Source: an uncultured Eubacteriales bacterium (GTDB lineage Bacteria > Bacillota > Clostridia > Christensenellales > Aristaeellaceae). From it: a stretch of 53,000 nt of DNA. The stretch covers positions 1 through 53,000 of the forward strand of contig CACYGB010000007.1 of assembly GCA_902773895.1 (NCBI GenBank), written 5' to 3'. This document shows, one piece after another, positions 16,082-25,330 of this stretch (positions are counted from its first letter, which is position 1; every line of letters begins with the position of its first letter). The notes beneath the pieces are model-generated. The model was not told the DNA's origin. It made no database searches and was given only the letters and a program-made list of their open reading frames with translations. The position numbers were made by a program, and so were the translations under genes.

Positions 16082-17590
16082 TTACGCCCGATGGCCGCCG
16101 ATCTGCGCGTTGCGCTCCCGGGCCGTGGCGCCTTCCTCAAAATTCATGCCCCGCAAAATGGCGTTTTTCCCGTACTTCTTTTTGATTTCCAGCACCGCCT
16201 GCAGCCGTTTCTTTTCCCGGGCCAGGGCGCTGTCCATCCGGGCGCGCGCCGCCGCTTCCGCTTCATAATCGGTGAAGAAATCCATTTGTTCCGCCGCCGC
16301 AGGCGTCACGTCGTCCTCCCCCACCACCCGGGCGGCCACCACATACATCCGGCGTACCAGCAGCTGCGGATGAACGATGCGGTCGTACAAACGCATCACG
16401 TACGCCGTGATCAGGGCGGCGGACGCCGTCTGCCGGGGCAGATTGATGCTGCCGAAGGCCGGCTTGGGCACCCGGCGGCCGTAATAATCCGCCTCCACCG
16501 GGCCGCGGTACGCCGCACAGCGCATGGGATCGCTGAGGCTTTCCGTATCATAGCCCACCGTCAGCGCCATCTGATCCGTCACCAGGCCCTTATCCAGCAG
16601 CTCCAGCGCCAGGGCGTCCGCCATTTCCCGCACCACCAGCCGGGCCTTGGCGGCGTCGTAAGGCTCCTGCAGCACCTGGCCCGAGGACAGGGAATGGTCC
16701 GCCGGCTTGTACGCCTTGATGTCGGCCATGGTGCACGTTTCGACGCCCCAGGCGTGGTCGATCAGCAGTTCCGCGTTGACACCGAACAGGCTGAACAGCT
16801 TTTCCGGGCCGTAGGGCCCCTTCCCCAGGGAACAGCGGGCGATTTCCCCCATGGTGTGGACGCCGATGGAATCCAGCCGCCGGGCGTACCCCCGGCCCAC
16901 ACGCCAGAAATCGGTGATGGGCGTATGGTTCCACAACTGCTGCCGGTAGCTCATTTCATTCAGTTCGGCAATACGCACGCCGTCGCCGTCCGCCGGCATA
17001 TGCTTGGCCACAATGTCCATGGCCACCTTGGCCAGGTACAGGTTGGTGCCGATCCCGGCGGTGGCGGTGATGCCCGTTTCCCGCAGCACGGCCTTCACCA
17101 GGCGCAGGGCCAGTTCATGGGGCGTGCACTGGTAGGTTTTCAGGTACGGCGAAGCGTCGATGAACACCTCGTCGATGGAGTAAACGTGAATATCCTCCGG
17201 CGCGATGAACCGGCAGTAAATGCCGTAGATCCGGGTGGAGCAGGCCATATAATGCGCCATCCGGGGCTTGGCCACCAGGTATTCCAGCTTCAGCGACGGA
17301 TCCTTTTCCAGTTCCGGGGCGGCATGGGAAGCGCCGGAAAACTGCCTGCCCGGCGCCCGTCTGCGCCTGTCCTCATTGATCTGCCGGACCTTCTGCACCA
17401 CCTCAAACAGCCGCGCCCGGCCGGGAATGCCGTAGCTTTTCAGGCTGGGCGTCACCGCCAGGCAGATGGTTTTTTCCGTCCGGCTTTCATCCGCCACCAC
17501 CAGATGCGTGGTCAAAGGGTCCAGCCCCCGGTCCACACACTCCACGGAAGCGTAGAAGGATTTCAGGTCGATCGCCAGATAACAGCCCAT
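16082..17590 (-). CDS. Y-family DNA polymerase (UmuC/DinB type)
   Basis: A 502-residue error-prone translesion polymerase. The first motif AIDLKSFYASVECVDRGLDP supplies a catalytic aspartate; the YSIDEVFIDASPYL block (about residues 140-153) supplies the other acidic residues. A helix-hairpin-helix/thumb region (GRGYARRLDSIGVHTMGEIA) and a little-finger domain follow. Length fits the longer UmuC-like polymerases of Firmicutes, which are typically accompanied by YolD proteins, as here. The tail AGDSALAREKKRLQ-type helix has no clear clamp-binding motif I can name. Expected to be damage-induced; no LexA box was recognised upstream. Confidence 0.94.
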   Translation of the reverse strand: MGCYLAIDLKSFYASVECVDRGLDPLTTHLVVADESRTEKTICLAVTPSLKSYGIPGRARLFEVVQKVRQINEDRRRRAPGRQFSGASHAAPELEKDPSLKLEYLVAKPRMAHYMACSTRIYGIYCRFIAPEDIHVYSIDEVFIDASPYLKTYQCTPHELALRLVKAVLRETGITATAGIGTNLYLAKVAMDIVAKHMPADGDGVRIAELNEMSYRQQLWNHTPITDFWRVGRGYARRLDSIGVHTMGEIARCSLGKGPYGPEKLFSLFGVNAELLIDHAWGVETCTMADIKAYKPADHSLSSGQVLQEPYDAAKARLVVREMADALALELLDKGLVTDQMALTVGYDTESLSDPMRCAAYRGPVEADYYGRRVPKPAFGSINLPRQTASAALITAYVMRLYDRIVHPQLLVRRMYVVAARVVGEDDVTPAAAEQMDFFTDYEAEAAARARMDSALAREKKRLQAVLEIKKKYGKNAILRGMNFEEGATARERNAQIGGHRA

Positions 17591-17603
17591 TTCCAGTCCC
17601 CAT

Positions 17604-18326
17604 TCATTTCAGGATTTTCCGGATCTGCCCTTCCGTGGCCAGCGGGTACAGGCGCCGGACGCGCCCGTACACCTTTTCCCGGGACGCTTCCGGCTTTTCC
17701 CGGTACGCGGACGTCACCGCGTCGTAGCCCCAGATTTTTTCCGGCGTGGTGTACACCGCCACCTGCCACCCGTAGGGCCGGCCTTCCCGGTTCAGCCGGC
17801 AGCGGAAATCCCGCACCACCACGTAGGTGCGCATCATCAGGTCGGTCAGGATTCCGCTGAAATTCTTTTCGCCGTCCGGTCCGAAGCCCGCCTTCCGCTT
17901 CAGGTCAAAGGAAAACCATTCATCCTTTTCCTCAAACCGGTCCATGATCTTCTTCTGCCGGAAGGAGGCCTTTTCATCCTCCCACAGGGAATCGAAATCG
18001 TAGCCGTCCCGGCGCCAGTTGGCGAAATCCGGCAGCCAGGAAAGGGAAATGAACCCGGCCTTGCCGTCGAAAAATTTCCCGTAGGCCACCTGGCCGCTGT
18101 CCGCCAGCACCCGCCGCCATTCCCAGGGGTCGATCTGCTCGTTTCCCGTCCACCAGTCGGGGCCAAACGTCATTTCCTCCACGGAAAAGCCCGGCACGCT
18201 GTTGCGGAACAGCGGCAAAAAGCCGATCCCGTTGATCCGCCCGATCAGCTGCTCCGGCGTGCGCACCCGATTGGGGTCCTCCCACCGCAGCCCATGCATG
18301 TACCAAATATCCTGGGTATCGCCCAC
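17604..18326 (-). CDS. AlkZ-related / uncharacterised protein next to the Y-polymerase
   Basis: A 240-residue soluble protein rich in Trp and aromatic residues, with EEMTFGPDWWTGNEQIDPWE-type (about residues 50-69) and YGKFFDGKAGFISLSWLPDF (about 82-101) segments. I recognise it only as the kind of protein annotated as AlkZ-related (DNA-glycosylase-like) in Clostridia; this is a weak memory-based match and no catalytic residue can be named. The start is GTG at 18326 with AGGAGGGG before it. It is the first gene of the four-gene polymerase operon (14 bp gap), which supports a DNA-repair connection. A TATAAT at 18356-18351 may be its promoter; the -35 is poor. Confidence 0.75.
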   Translation of the reverse strand: MGDTQDIWYMHGLRWEDPNRVRTPEQLIGRINGIGFLPLFRNSVPGFSVEEMTFGPDWWTGNEQIDPWEWRRVLADSGQVAYGKFFDGKAGFISLSWLPDFANWRRDGYDFDSLWEDEKASFRQKKIMDRFEEKDEWFSFDLKRKAGFGPDGEKNFSGILTDLMMRTYVVVRDFRCRLNREGRPYGWQVAVYTTPEKIWGYDAVTSAYREKPEASREKVYGRVRRLYPLATEGQIRKILK

Positions 18327-18397
18327 GTTGTTCCCCTCCTGTTCGCATTCATTATACCTGATTTTCCGCCGGATGGGAAGAGGAAATTTTCAGAAAA

Positions 18398-18820
18398 TCA
18401 AAAAAACGCGCAAAAAAGAAGGGCTTTTGCGCCGTCCGGGCATGCAAAAGCCCCCTGTCTTTCGGAAGGCCCCGTTGAAACCGCCTGCCGCAGTTCCCGG
18501 GCGCCGCTTTCCCGGGTCAGGCGCAGGATCAGCGCGGCAGTGGGCCTGTTATCCCCTTCCCGCACGATCCTGCGGGCCAGGGCGAGCACCGCGGGGATGC
18601 CGTTCCCGGCCGGCAGCGGCGGCAGCGTCCGGATGCGCCGGCGCAGCGCCTCCGCTTCCTCCGCCAGGAACTGCCCGTTGTCCGACAGCGCCGCCTCCCC
18701 CGGCGTCATTTTTTCCCGGGGCAAACGGGCCAGCGCTTTCCCCGCCTGTTTCAGGCGGGACAGCAGTCCCCGATCCAAACGCAACCGGACCTCAAAAGCG
18801 GAAAATGGGGCGCCGTTCAT
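18398..18820 (-). CDS. Hypothetical small protein ending inside a terminator
   Basis: A 140-codon frame, start ATG at 18820 with GGAGG seven bases upstream. The protein is Arg/Leu/Ala-rich and mainly helical by eye (RLRLDRGLLSRLKQAGKALA near the start). I do not recognise a family. Its last 15 or so codons (FACPDGAKALLFCAFF) run through a GC hairpin plus T-run that looks like the gene's own terminator, which suggests the original stop was lost or a frameshift lies upstream. It is divergent from glgB. Real but possibly degenerate. Confidence 0.5.
   Translation of the reverse strand: MNGAPFSAFEVRLRLDRGLLSRLKQAGKALARLPREKMTPGEAALSDNGQFLAEEAEALRRRIRTLPPLPAGNGIPAVLALARRIVREGDNRPTAALILRLTRESGARELRQAVSTGPSERQGAFACPDGAKALLFCAFF
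18412..18453 (-). terminator. Intrinsic terminator overlapping the 3' end of the hypothetical gene
   Basis: GGGCTTTTGC (18421-18430) and GCAAAAGCCC (18444-18453) form a 10-bp stem; on the minus strand a T-rich tail (TTCTTTTTTG) follows. The hypothetical frame reads through it to a TGA at 18400-18398. Confidence 0.75.
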
Positions 18821-18880
18821 GCATAGCCTCCAACCCAAAAGATTTTTTCATTATGTGCGCCGAAACCCGCAATAAAAAAC

Positions 18881-18909
18881 TGGAAAAATTCCTGACGCCA
18901 TGCTATAAT
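18881..18909 (+). promoter_or_regulatory. Promoter of the glycogen operon
   Basis: TGGAAA (18881-18886), 17-base spacer and TATAAT (18904-18909), about 40 bases before the glgB ATG. Transcription starting near 18916 excludes the ATG at 18908 as glgB start. Confidence 0.65.
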
Positions 18910-18949
18910 GCAATCAGACAAACTTCACCCGAAGGGGGAGATCATACAA

Positions 18950-20950
18950 ATGTGGTACAATCCGCCGGACGAGGAAAGACGCAACCGTTTTCACGCAGGC
19001 CAATGCTTTGACGCGTATAATTTTCTGGGCGCGCATCCCGTGGAGGAATGGGGCGAAATCAAATGGCACTTTTCCGTTTGGGCGCCCAACGCCCGCGCCG
19101 TTTCGCTGGTGGGCGAATTCTGCGGCTGGGACGTGAACGCCTACCCCATGCAGAAGCAGTACGACGGCATCTGGGAGCTGCGGCTGCCGGACCGGCTGTT
19201 CACCCCGGAAGCGGACCCCGGCCGGTTCCAATACCCGGAAGCGGCGTGGAATCTTCGCTCCTATAAATATGCCATCCTGTGCGCCGACGACAACCAGTGG
19301 CATATGCGGGCCGACCCCTACGGCTTTGCCAGCGAACTGCGCCCCAACAACGCCAGCCGCCTGTGCAGCCTGGAGGGCTACGCCTGGGGCGACCAGAAAT
19401 GGATGGAGAAACGACGGACCTGGGACCCGTACCACAGCCCCATCAACATCTATGAGATGCACATGGGCACCTGGCGCCGGGGCGAGAACAACCGGGTGCT
19501 CAACTACGCCGAGGTGGCGGACCAGCTGATCCCCTACATCCAGGAAATGGGCTACACCCACGTGGAGTTGCTGCCGGTGATGGAGCACCCCTTCGACGGC
19601 AGCTGGGGGTACCAGGTGACGGGCTACTACGCCCCCACCTCCCGCTACGGCACGCCCCAGCAATTCCGGGAATTTGTGGACCGGCTGCACCAGGCCGGCA
19701 TCGGCGTGATCCTGGACTGGGTGCCGGCGCACTTCCCCCGGGACGAATTCGGCCTGCGGCATTTTGACGGCAGCGCCTGCTACGAGCATCCCGACCCCCG
19801 CCGGGGCGAAATGCCGCAGTGGGGCACCATGCTGTTTGACTACAGCCGGGGCGAAGTAACGTCCTTCCTGATTTCCAACGCCATTTACTGGTGCCGGGAA
19901 TTCCACGCCGACGGCCTGCGCTGCGACGCCGTATCCTGCATGCTGTACCTGGACTTTGCCAAGGGAGACGGCCAATGGCTGCCCAACAAGGACGGCGGCC
20001 GCGAAAACCTGGACGCCATCGCCTTTATCCGCCGGCTCAACGAAACGGTTTACCGGGAATGCCCCGGCATCCTGATGATCGCCGAAGAATCCACCGCCTT
20101 CCCCGGCGTCACCCATCCCACCGACAAGGGCGGCCTGGGCTTCGGCTTCAAATGGAACATGGGCTGGATGAACGACATGCTGTCCTACATCAAGCTGGAC
20201 CCGGTGTACCGCAGCTATCACCACGACAAGCTGACCTTCTCGCTGATGTACGCCTTCAGCGAAAACTACATCCTGCCCTTCTCCCACGACGAGGTGGTGC
20301 ACGGCAAGCACTCCATGCTGGACAAGCAGCCGGGCGATCTGTGGCGCAAATTTGCCGGGCTGCGGGCGCTGTACGGCTACACCATGGCGCATCCCGGGAA
20401 GAAGCTGCTGTTCATGGGCAGCGAATTCGGCCATTTCATCGAATGGCGGGACGACATCCAGCTGGACTGGTTCCTGCTGCTCTATGAAAAGCATCCGGAA
20501 CTGCAAAAATACGTGAAGGCGCTGAACCATCTGTACCGGGAAACCCCCGCCATGCACAAAGTGGACGACGACTGGAAGGGCTTTACCTGGCTGGCCGTGC
20601 AGGACAACACCCGCAGCATTGCCGGCTTCCTGCGCTCCGCCGGGCGGCACACCCCCATCGCCTCCGTGACCAATTTCACCCCGCAGCCCTACGGCCAGTA
20701 CCGCATCGGCGTGCCCTACGACTGCGAACTGACCGAAATCCTCAATTCCGACCGGGAGGAATTTGCCGGCAGCAACATGTACAACGCCGGCCCGGTGCGG
20801 GCGGAAAAGATCCCCTGCGAAAACCATCCCTATTCCTGCGTGATCGTGGTGCCGCCGCTGAGCACCGTGTACTACTCGGTAAAACGGATCAGCCGCCGCC
20901 AGCTGGCGGAGGAAAAGCGCGCCGCCCAGGCACAAAAAACGGAAAAGTGA
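18950..20950 (+). CDS. glgB: 1,4-alpha-glucan branching enzyme
   Basis: A 666-residue GH13 enzyme that makes alpha-1,6 branches in glycogen. The N-terminal CBM48 region has VWAPNARAVSLVGEFCGWDV. The catalytic barrel has VELLPVMEHPFDGSWGYQVT, GVILDWVPAHFPRDE, the nucleophile region DGLRCDAVSCMLY, the acid region ILMIAEESTAFPGVT and LPFSHDEVVHGK. The ATG at 18950 has GAAGGGGGAG before it; an in-frame ATG at 18908 lies inside the promoter. First gene of the glgB-glgC-glgD-glgA operon, which stores glucose-1-phosphate as glycogen. Confidence 0.97.
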   Translation: MWYNPPDEERRNRFHAGQCFDAYNFLGAHPVEEWGEIKWHFSVWAPNARAVSLVGEFCGWDVNAYPMQKQYDGIWELRLPDRLFTPEADPGRFQYPEAAWNLRSYKYAILCADDNQWHMRADPYGFASELRPNNASRLCSLEGYAWGDQKWMEKRRTWDPYHSPINIYEMHMGTWRRGENNRVLNYAEVADQLIPYIQEMGYTHVELLPVMEHPFDGSWGYQVTGYYAPTSRYGTPQQFREFVDRLHQAGIGVILDWVPAHFPRDEFGLRHFDGSACYEHPDPRRGEMPQWGTMLFDYSRGEVTSFLISNAIYWCREFHADGLRCDAVSCMLYLDFAKGDGQWLPNKDGGRENLDAIAFIRRLNETVYRECPGILMIAEESTAFPGVTHPTDKGGLGFGFKWNMGWMNDMLSYIKLDPVYRSYHHDKLTFSLMYAFSENYILPFSHDEVVHGKHSMLDKQPGDLWRKFAGLRALYGYTMAHPGKKLLFMGSEFGHFIEWRDDIQLDWFLLLYEKHPELQKYVKALNHLYRETPAMHKVDDDWKGFTWLAVQDNTRSIAGFLRSAGRHTPIASVTNFTPQPYGQYRIGVPYDCELTEILNSDREEFAGSNMYNAGPVRAEKIPCENHPYSCVIVVPPLSTVYYSVKRISRRQLAEEKRAAQAQKTEK

Positions 20951-21110
20951 CGCGTCCGGCGGCGTCCGAATGTATATTCGGGGAAATATTTTTCCATCGG
21001 AGGAATTTTCCAGGCGCGTGTCGAATAGGTAGAAAACGTGTGTTTGCGCCCTTTCGCGCATGCTCATACCAAAGCCCCAACATACCATACAAGAGGAGGA
21101 TTTGTTTCGT

Positions 21111-22286
21111 ATGCTTCGCAAAAAACGCTGCGTTGCCATGCTGCTGGCCGGCGGCCAGGGCAGCCGTCTGGGCATCCTGACGAAAAACATGGCAAAGCCT
21201 GCCGTCCCCTACGGCGGCAAATACCGGATCATCGATTTTCCGCTGTCCAACTGCTCCAACTCCGGCATCGACGTGGTGGGCGTGCTGACCCAGTACCGTC
21301 CGCTGGAATTGAACGCCTACATCGCCAGCGGCGCTCCCTGGGACCTGGACCTGGTGGACGGCGGCGTCTTCGTGCTGCCTCCGTACCAGACCGGCGCTTC
21401 CGGCGAATGGTATAAAGGCACGGCCAACGCCATCTACCAGAACCTGGCGTTCATCAACCAGTACAACCCCGATTACGTGCTCATCCTGTCCGGCGACCAC
21501 ATCTACAAGATGGACTACGCCGCCATGGTGGCCCATCACGAAAAGCACAACGCCGACGCCACCATCGCCGTGCGCCAGGTTCCGTGGGAAGAGGCCAGCC
21601 GCTTCGGCATCATGAACACCGACGGCGACGACAACATCATCGAATTCGAGGAAAAGCCCAAGAATCCCAAGTCCAACAACGCGTCCATGGGCGTGTACGT
21701 GTTCACCTGGGAAAAGCTGCGCAAGTACCTGACCGAAGACGAAGCCGATCCCAAATCCTCCAACGACTTCGGCAAGAACATCATTCCCAAGATGCTGGCC
21801 GACAACCAGCGCATGGTGGCCTATTCCTTCAACGGCTACTGGAAGGACGTGGGTACCATCGAAAGCCTGTGGGAAGCCAACATGGACCTGCTGGCCGAAG
21901 TGCCGGAAATCGACCTGCACGACAAGAAATTCCGCATTTACGCCCGGAACCTGGGCCTGCAGCCCCAGTACATCGCCGCTACGGCGGAGGTGGACAACTG
22001 CCTGATCACCGAAGGCGTGGAAGTGCGCGGCGACGTGAAGCACTCGGTGCTGTCCTCCGCCTGCCTGGTGGAAGAGGGCGCCCACGTGTCCGACAGCGTG
22101 ATCATGCCCGGCGCCGTGGTCAAGACCGGCGCGGTGGTCAAGCGCGCCATCGTGGCGGAAAACGCCGTGATCAGTGAAAACGCCTGCGTGGGCGAGGACA
22201 CCGGCCTGATCGCCGTGGTGGGCCCCGGCGCCACCGTGCCTGCCCAGGGCGTCGTCAAGGCCGGCGAACAATTCGCCGAAGGCTGA
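21111..22286 (+). CDS. glgC: Glucose-1-phosphate adenylyltransferase catalytic subunit
   Basis: A 391-residue nucleotidyltransferase making ADP-glucose from ATP and glucose-1-phosphate. Near the N-terminus: [20 protein letters not shown] and [20 protein letters not shown]. Middle: [10 protein letters not shown] with the metal-binding Asp, and [10 protein letters not shown]. The C-terminal third is a left-handed beta-helix with hexapeptide repeats ([19 protein letters not shown]). The ATG at 21111 has GAGGAGG; the frame from 21060 is longer but lacks a ribosome site. It pairs with GlgD downstream. The 160 bases before it hold no clear promoter. Confidence 0.97.
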   Translation: MLRKKRCVAMLLAGGQGSRLGILTKNMAKPAVPYGGKYRIIDFPLSNCSNSGIDVVGVLTQYRPLELNAYIASGAPWDLDLVDGGVFVLPPYQTGASGEWYKGTANAIYQNLAFINQYNPDYVLILSGDHIYKMDYAAMVAHHEKHNADATIAVRQVPWEEASRFGIMNTDGDDNIIEFEEKPKNPKSNNASMGVYVFTWEKLRKYLTEDEADPKSSNDFGKNIIPKMLADNQRMVAYSFNGYWKDVGTIESLWEANMDLLAEVPEIDLHDKKFRIYARNLGLQPQYIAATAEVDNCLITEGVEVRGDVKHSVLSSACLVEEGAHVSDSVIMPGAVVKTGAVVKRAIVAENAVISENACVGEDTGLIAVVGPGATVPAQGVVKAGEQFAEG

Positions 22287-22301
22287 TGGAGGGAAAAGAA
22301 C

Positions 22302-23423
22302 ATGAAAAATATCATGGGTATCATCTATACCGGAGAAAGGGATGACCAGCTCCGGGAACTGACGGCCAACCGCGCCGTGGCGGCCGTGCCGATCGCCGGC
22401 CGGTATCGTCTGATCGACTTCCCCCTGTCCGCCATGGTGAACAGCGGTATCCGCAACGTGGGCGTTATTGCCCAAAAAAACTACAACAGCCTGATGGACC
22501 ATCTGGGCAGCGGCCGTGAATGGGACCTGCACGGCAAGCGCTCGGGCCTGGTGTTCCTGCCTCCCTTCCTGACCAAGGAAAACGTGGGCGTGTACTCCGG
22601 CTTCCTGGATGCCCTGCATTCCAACCTGCACTACCTGCGCCGCAGCAAGGAGCGCTACGTGGTGATCACCGACACCCACATGCTCTTCAACGCCCGGTTT
22701 GACGACATGGTGGCCGCCCACGAAGCCAGCGGCGCCGACATCACCCTGATGTACACCAGGGATCCCGGCGTGCGCCGCAACGGCCTGGGCCGGTACCTGA
22801 ACGTGGAAGCGGGCGGCAAGGTGACCGGCATGGAAATCGACCCCACCATTCCCCGGCTGCCCTGCACGTACCTGGAAACGCTGTGCGTGCGGCGTGAGCT
22901 GCTGATCAGCCTGGTGGACCAGAGCGTGTCCCGCGGCGAATACCACCTGACCCGCGGCCTGCTGATGAGCGCCATTTACGACGGCTCTTTGAACATCCGC
23001 GGCTACGAGAATCCCGGCCGCGCCTGGCAGCTGGATTCCGTGCAGTCCTATTTCGACTGCTCCATGGATCTGCTCAACTCCGAAGTGCGCAACGGCCTCT
23101 TCCCGGCAGACCGCCCCGTGCTGACCAAGCTGCGCGACGAAATGCCCACCCGCTACATCCACGGCGCCAAGGTGAAAAATTCCCTGATCGCCGACGGCTG
23201 CATCATCGAGGGCACGGTGGAAAACAGCATCCTGTTCCGCGGCGTCCGGGTTGGAAAGGGCGCCAAGGTGCAGAACTCCATCGTCATGCAGGATGGCATC
23301 ATCGAAGCCAACGCCGAGATCCAGCACTGCATCCTGGACAAGCAGACCACCATCCAGAAGCGTACCCGTCTGATCGGCCCGCGCACCTATCCCATCGTGC
23401 TGGCCAAGGATCTGACCATCTAA
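22302..23423 (+). CDS. glgD: Glucose-1-phosphate adenylyltransferase subunit GlgD
   Basis: A 373-residue GlgC paralogue. It keeps the overall fold (VPIAGRYRLIDFPLSAMVNSG) but the classic GGQGSRL nucleotide loop is replaced near the N-terminus (YTGERDDQLRELTANR), and the SGDH metal site reads TDTHMLFNA. In Firmicutes GlgD forms heterotetramers with GlgC and raises its activity. The C-terminus has beta-helix hexapeptides (ENSILFRGVRVGKGAKVQNS). It lies 15 bp after glgC with GGAGGG before the ATG. Confidence 0.95.
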   Translation: MKNIMGIIYTGERDDQLRELTANRAVAAVPIAGRYRLIDFPLSAMVNSGIRNVGVIAQKNYNSLMDHLGSGREWDLHGKRSGLVFLPPFLTKENVGVYSGFLDALHSNLHYLRRSKERYVVITDTHMLFNARFDDMVAAHEASGADITLMYTRDPGVRRNGLGRYLNVEAGGKVTGMEIDPTIPRLPCTYLETLCVRRELLISLVDQSVSRGEYHLTRGLLMSAIYDGSLNIRGYENPGRAWQLDSVQSYFDCSMDLLNSEVRNGLFPADRPVLTKLRDEMPTRYIHGAKVKNSLIADGCIIEGTVENSILFRGVRVGKGAKVQNSIVMQDGIIEANAEIQHCILDKQTTIQKRTRLIGPRTYPIVLAKDLTI

Positions 23424-23514
23424 TTCAAAAGAGAGGGAAGGGGAAGCGGCGCGCATTTTGCTGCCTTTCCTTTCCCTCTTCTTTGTGATTTCGTTTCAAA
23501 CGGAGGGATCATCA

Positions 23515-25101
23515 ATGAAAATTCTGTTTACCGCTTCGGAATGCGTCCCGTTCGTGAAAACCGGCGGGCTGGCCGACGTGGTAGGCGCGCTGGCCCCCGT
23601 GCTGGCCGCCAAGGGGCACGACGTGCGGGTGATGGTGCCGCTGTACAGCGCCATTCCCCAGGAATACGTAAACGACATGCAGCATGTGCTGGATTTTGAA
23701 ATCGAGCTGGGCTGGCGCAAGCAGTACTGCGGCATTGAGGCGCTGGAAAAAGACGGCGTCACCTATTATTTTGTGGACAACAAGTATTATTTCGGCCGCA
23801 GCTATATCTACGGCATGGGCGGCGACGAATACGAGCGCTTCGGCTTCTTCTGCCGGGCCTGCCTGAACGCCCTGACGCTGCTGCAGTTCCGGCCGGACAT
23901 TATCCATGCCCACGACTGGCAAAGCGGCATGATCCCGGCGCTGCTGCGCATCCAGTACGGCCATCTGCCCTTCTACGCCGGCATCCGCACGGTGTTCACC
24001 ATCCACAACCTGCAGTACCAGGGCATTTTCGGCATTCCCGAGGTGCAGGGCATCCTGGGCCTGGGCGACGAATATTTCACCAACGACAAGCTGGAATGCT
24101 ACGGCTGCGCCAACTTCATGAAGGCCGGTCTGGTATACAGCGATGAAATCACCACCGTCAGCCCCTCTTACGCCGAAGAGATCCAGACCGCCTACTACGG
24201 CGAAAGGATGGACGGCCTGCTCCGCGCCAGGCACGAGCACCTGTCCGGCGTGCTCAACGGCATCGACGTCAAGGAATACGACCCCGAAAACGACCCGCTG
24301 ATCCCGGCCCACTTCACCGCGGAGGATCTGAGCGGCAAGGCCGAATGCAAACGCGCCCTGCAGGAAGAGCTGGGGCTGAACCAGGATCCCAACGTGCCTG
24401 TGGTGGCCATCATCAGCCGCCTGAGCAACCAGAAGGGCCTGGACCTGGTGGACCGGGTGATCAGCGAGATCATGAGCGAAAACCTGCAATTGATCGTGCT
24501 GGGCATGGGCGACGCCAAGTATGTGAACCTGTTCAGCTGGGCGGAGCAGCGCTATCCCGGCCGGGTGGCCGCCCGCTTCCGCATGGACGTGCCGCTGAGC
24601 CACCGCATCTACGCCGGCGCCGACCTGTTCCTGATGCCCAGCCAGTTTGAGCCCTGCGGCCTGAGCCAGATGATTTCCCTGCGCTACGGCACGCTGCCGG
24701 TGGTGCGGGAAACCGGCGGCCTGCGGGACACCGTGCTGTCCTACAACGACGCCAACGGCGCCGGCAACGGCTTCACCTTCTTCAATTATAACGCCCACGA
24801 CATGCTGTACACCCTGCGCCGGGCACTGTACTTCTACTTTGACCAGAAGGAAATCTGGCAGCTGCTGCAGCACCGCGGCATGACCGGCGATTATTCCTGG
24901 GGCCACAGCGCGGAAATGTACCTGAGCCTGTACCGGGATATGCTGCAAAACGCGCCGGAGGAAGCCCCCGCGGAAGAAGCGGCGGAAACCGCCGAACCGG
25001 AGGAAGCCCCCGTCCCTGAAAAGAAGCCCGCGGAAAGCAAGCCCAAGGCGGAAAAGAAGCCGGCCGCGAAAAAGCCCAAGGCCAAGAAACCGGAGGCCTG
25101 A
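23515..25101 (+). CDS. glgA: Glycogen synthase (ADP-glucose dependent)
   Basis: A 528-residue GT5 enzyme. The N-terminal KTGGLADVVGALAPVLAAKG motif binds ADP-glucose; HAHDWQSGMIPALL and the C-terminal FEPCGLSQMISLRYGTLPVV (spaced acidic motif) are present. The ATG at 23515 has CGGAGGG before it. The enzyme body ends near residue 478; the last 48 or so residues are a low-complexity Ala/Glu tail turning into Pro/Lys repeats (KPKAEKKPAAKKPKAKK), which GlgA normally lacks. The tail may bind glycogen, nucleic acid or a partner, or be neutral. Last gene of the glg operon, followed by a terminator. Confidence 0.96.
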   Translation: MKILFTASECVPFVKTGGLADVVGALAPVLAAKGHDVRVMVPLYSAIPQEYVNDMQHVLDFEIELGWRKQYCGIEALEKDGVTYYFVDNKYYFGRSYIYGMGGDEYERFGFFCRACLNALTLLQFRPDIIHAHDWQSGMIPALLRIQYGHLPFYAGIRTVFTIHNLQYQGIFGIPEVQGILGLGDEYFTNDKLECYGCANFMKAGLVYSDEITTVSPSYAEEIQTAYYGERMDGLLRARHEHLSGVLNGIDVKEYDPENDPLIPAHFTAEDLSGKAECKRALQEELGLNQDPNVPVVAIISRLSNQKGLDLVDRVISEIMSENLQLIVLGMGDAKYVNLFSWAEQRYPGRVAARFRMDVPLSHRIYAGADLFLMPSQFEPCGLSQMISLRYGTLPVVRETGGLRDTVLSYNDANGAGNGFTFFNYNAHDMLYTLRRALYFYFDQKEIWQLLQHRGMTGDYSWGHSAEMYLSLYRDMLQNAPEEAPAEEAAETAEPEEAPVPEKKPAESKPKAEKKPAAKKPKAKKPEA

Positions 25102-25158
25102 TCCCGCCGTCCGGCAGACGGACCCTTTGAATGGACCTCCAGCGTTTGTTGATCATCA

Positions 25159-25186
25159 GGAAGGAGCTCAATGCTCCTTCCTTTTT
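25159..25186 (+). terminator. Terminator of the glycogen operon
   Basis: GGAAGGAGC (25159-25167), loop TCAAT, GCTCCTTCC (25173-25181), then TTTTT. Perfect 9-bp stem. Confidence 0.93.
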
Positions 25187-25245
25187 GTTCATCTTTTCTG
25201 CCCGTCCGCGGTTTTCGGATTCGCAAGTTTTCCAGCGCCGCCTCC

Positions 25246-25273
25246 TTGACAATCCGATAAACAAGTGTATAAT
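25246..25273 (+). promoter_or_regulatory. Promoter of the ABC importer operon
   Basis: TTGACA (25246-25251), 16-base spacer, TATAAT (25268-25273), about 58 bases before the binding-protein start. Confidence 0.88.
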
Positions 25274-25330
25274 ATCATGTATGAGGTGGCAAAAAGCCAA
25301 CCATATATTCAAGAAAGGAAGAATGATTCC

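Noticed and set aside
14993..17860. A 955-codon open frame on the plus strand
   Set aside because: It runs antisense through the aldo/keto reductase and Y-polymerase genes, has no ribosome site or recognisable domain, and arises from GC-rich third codon positions of the real genes.
20889..23456. An 855-codon minus-strand open frame (and a similar one at 18914-21190)
   Set aside because: Antisense of glgB, glgC and glgD; the translation is His/Gly/Val-rich with no domain. Shadow of the real genes.
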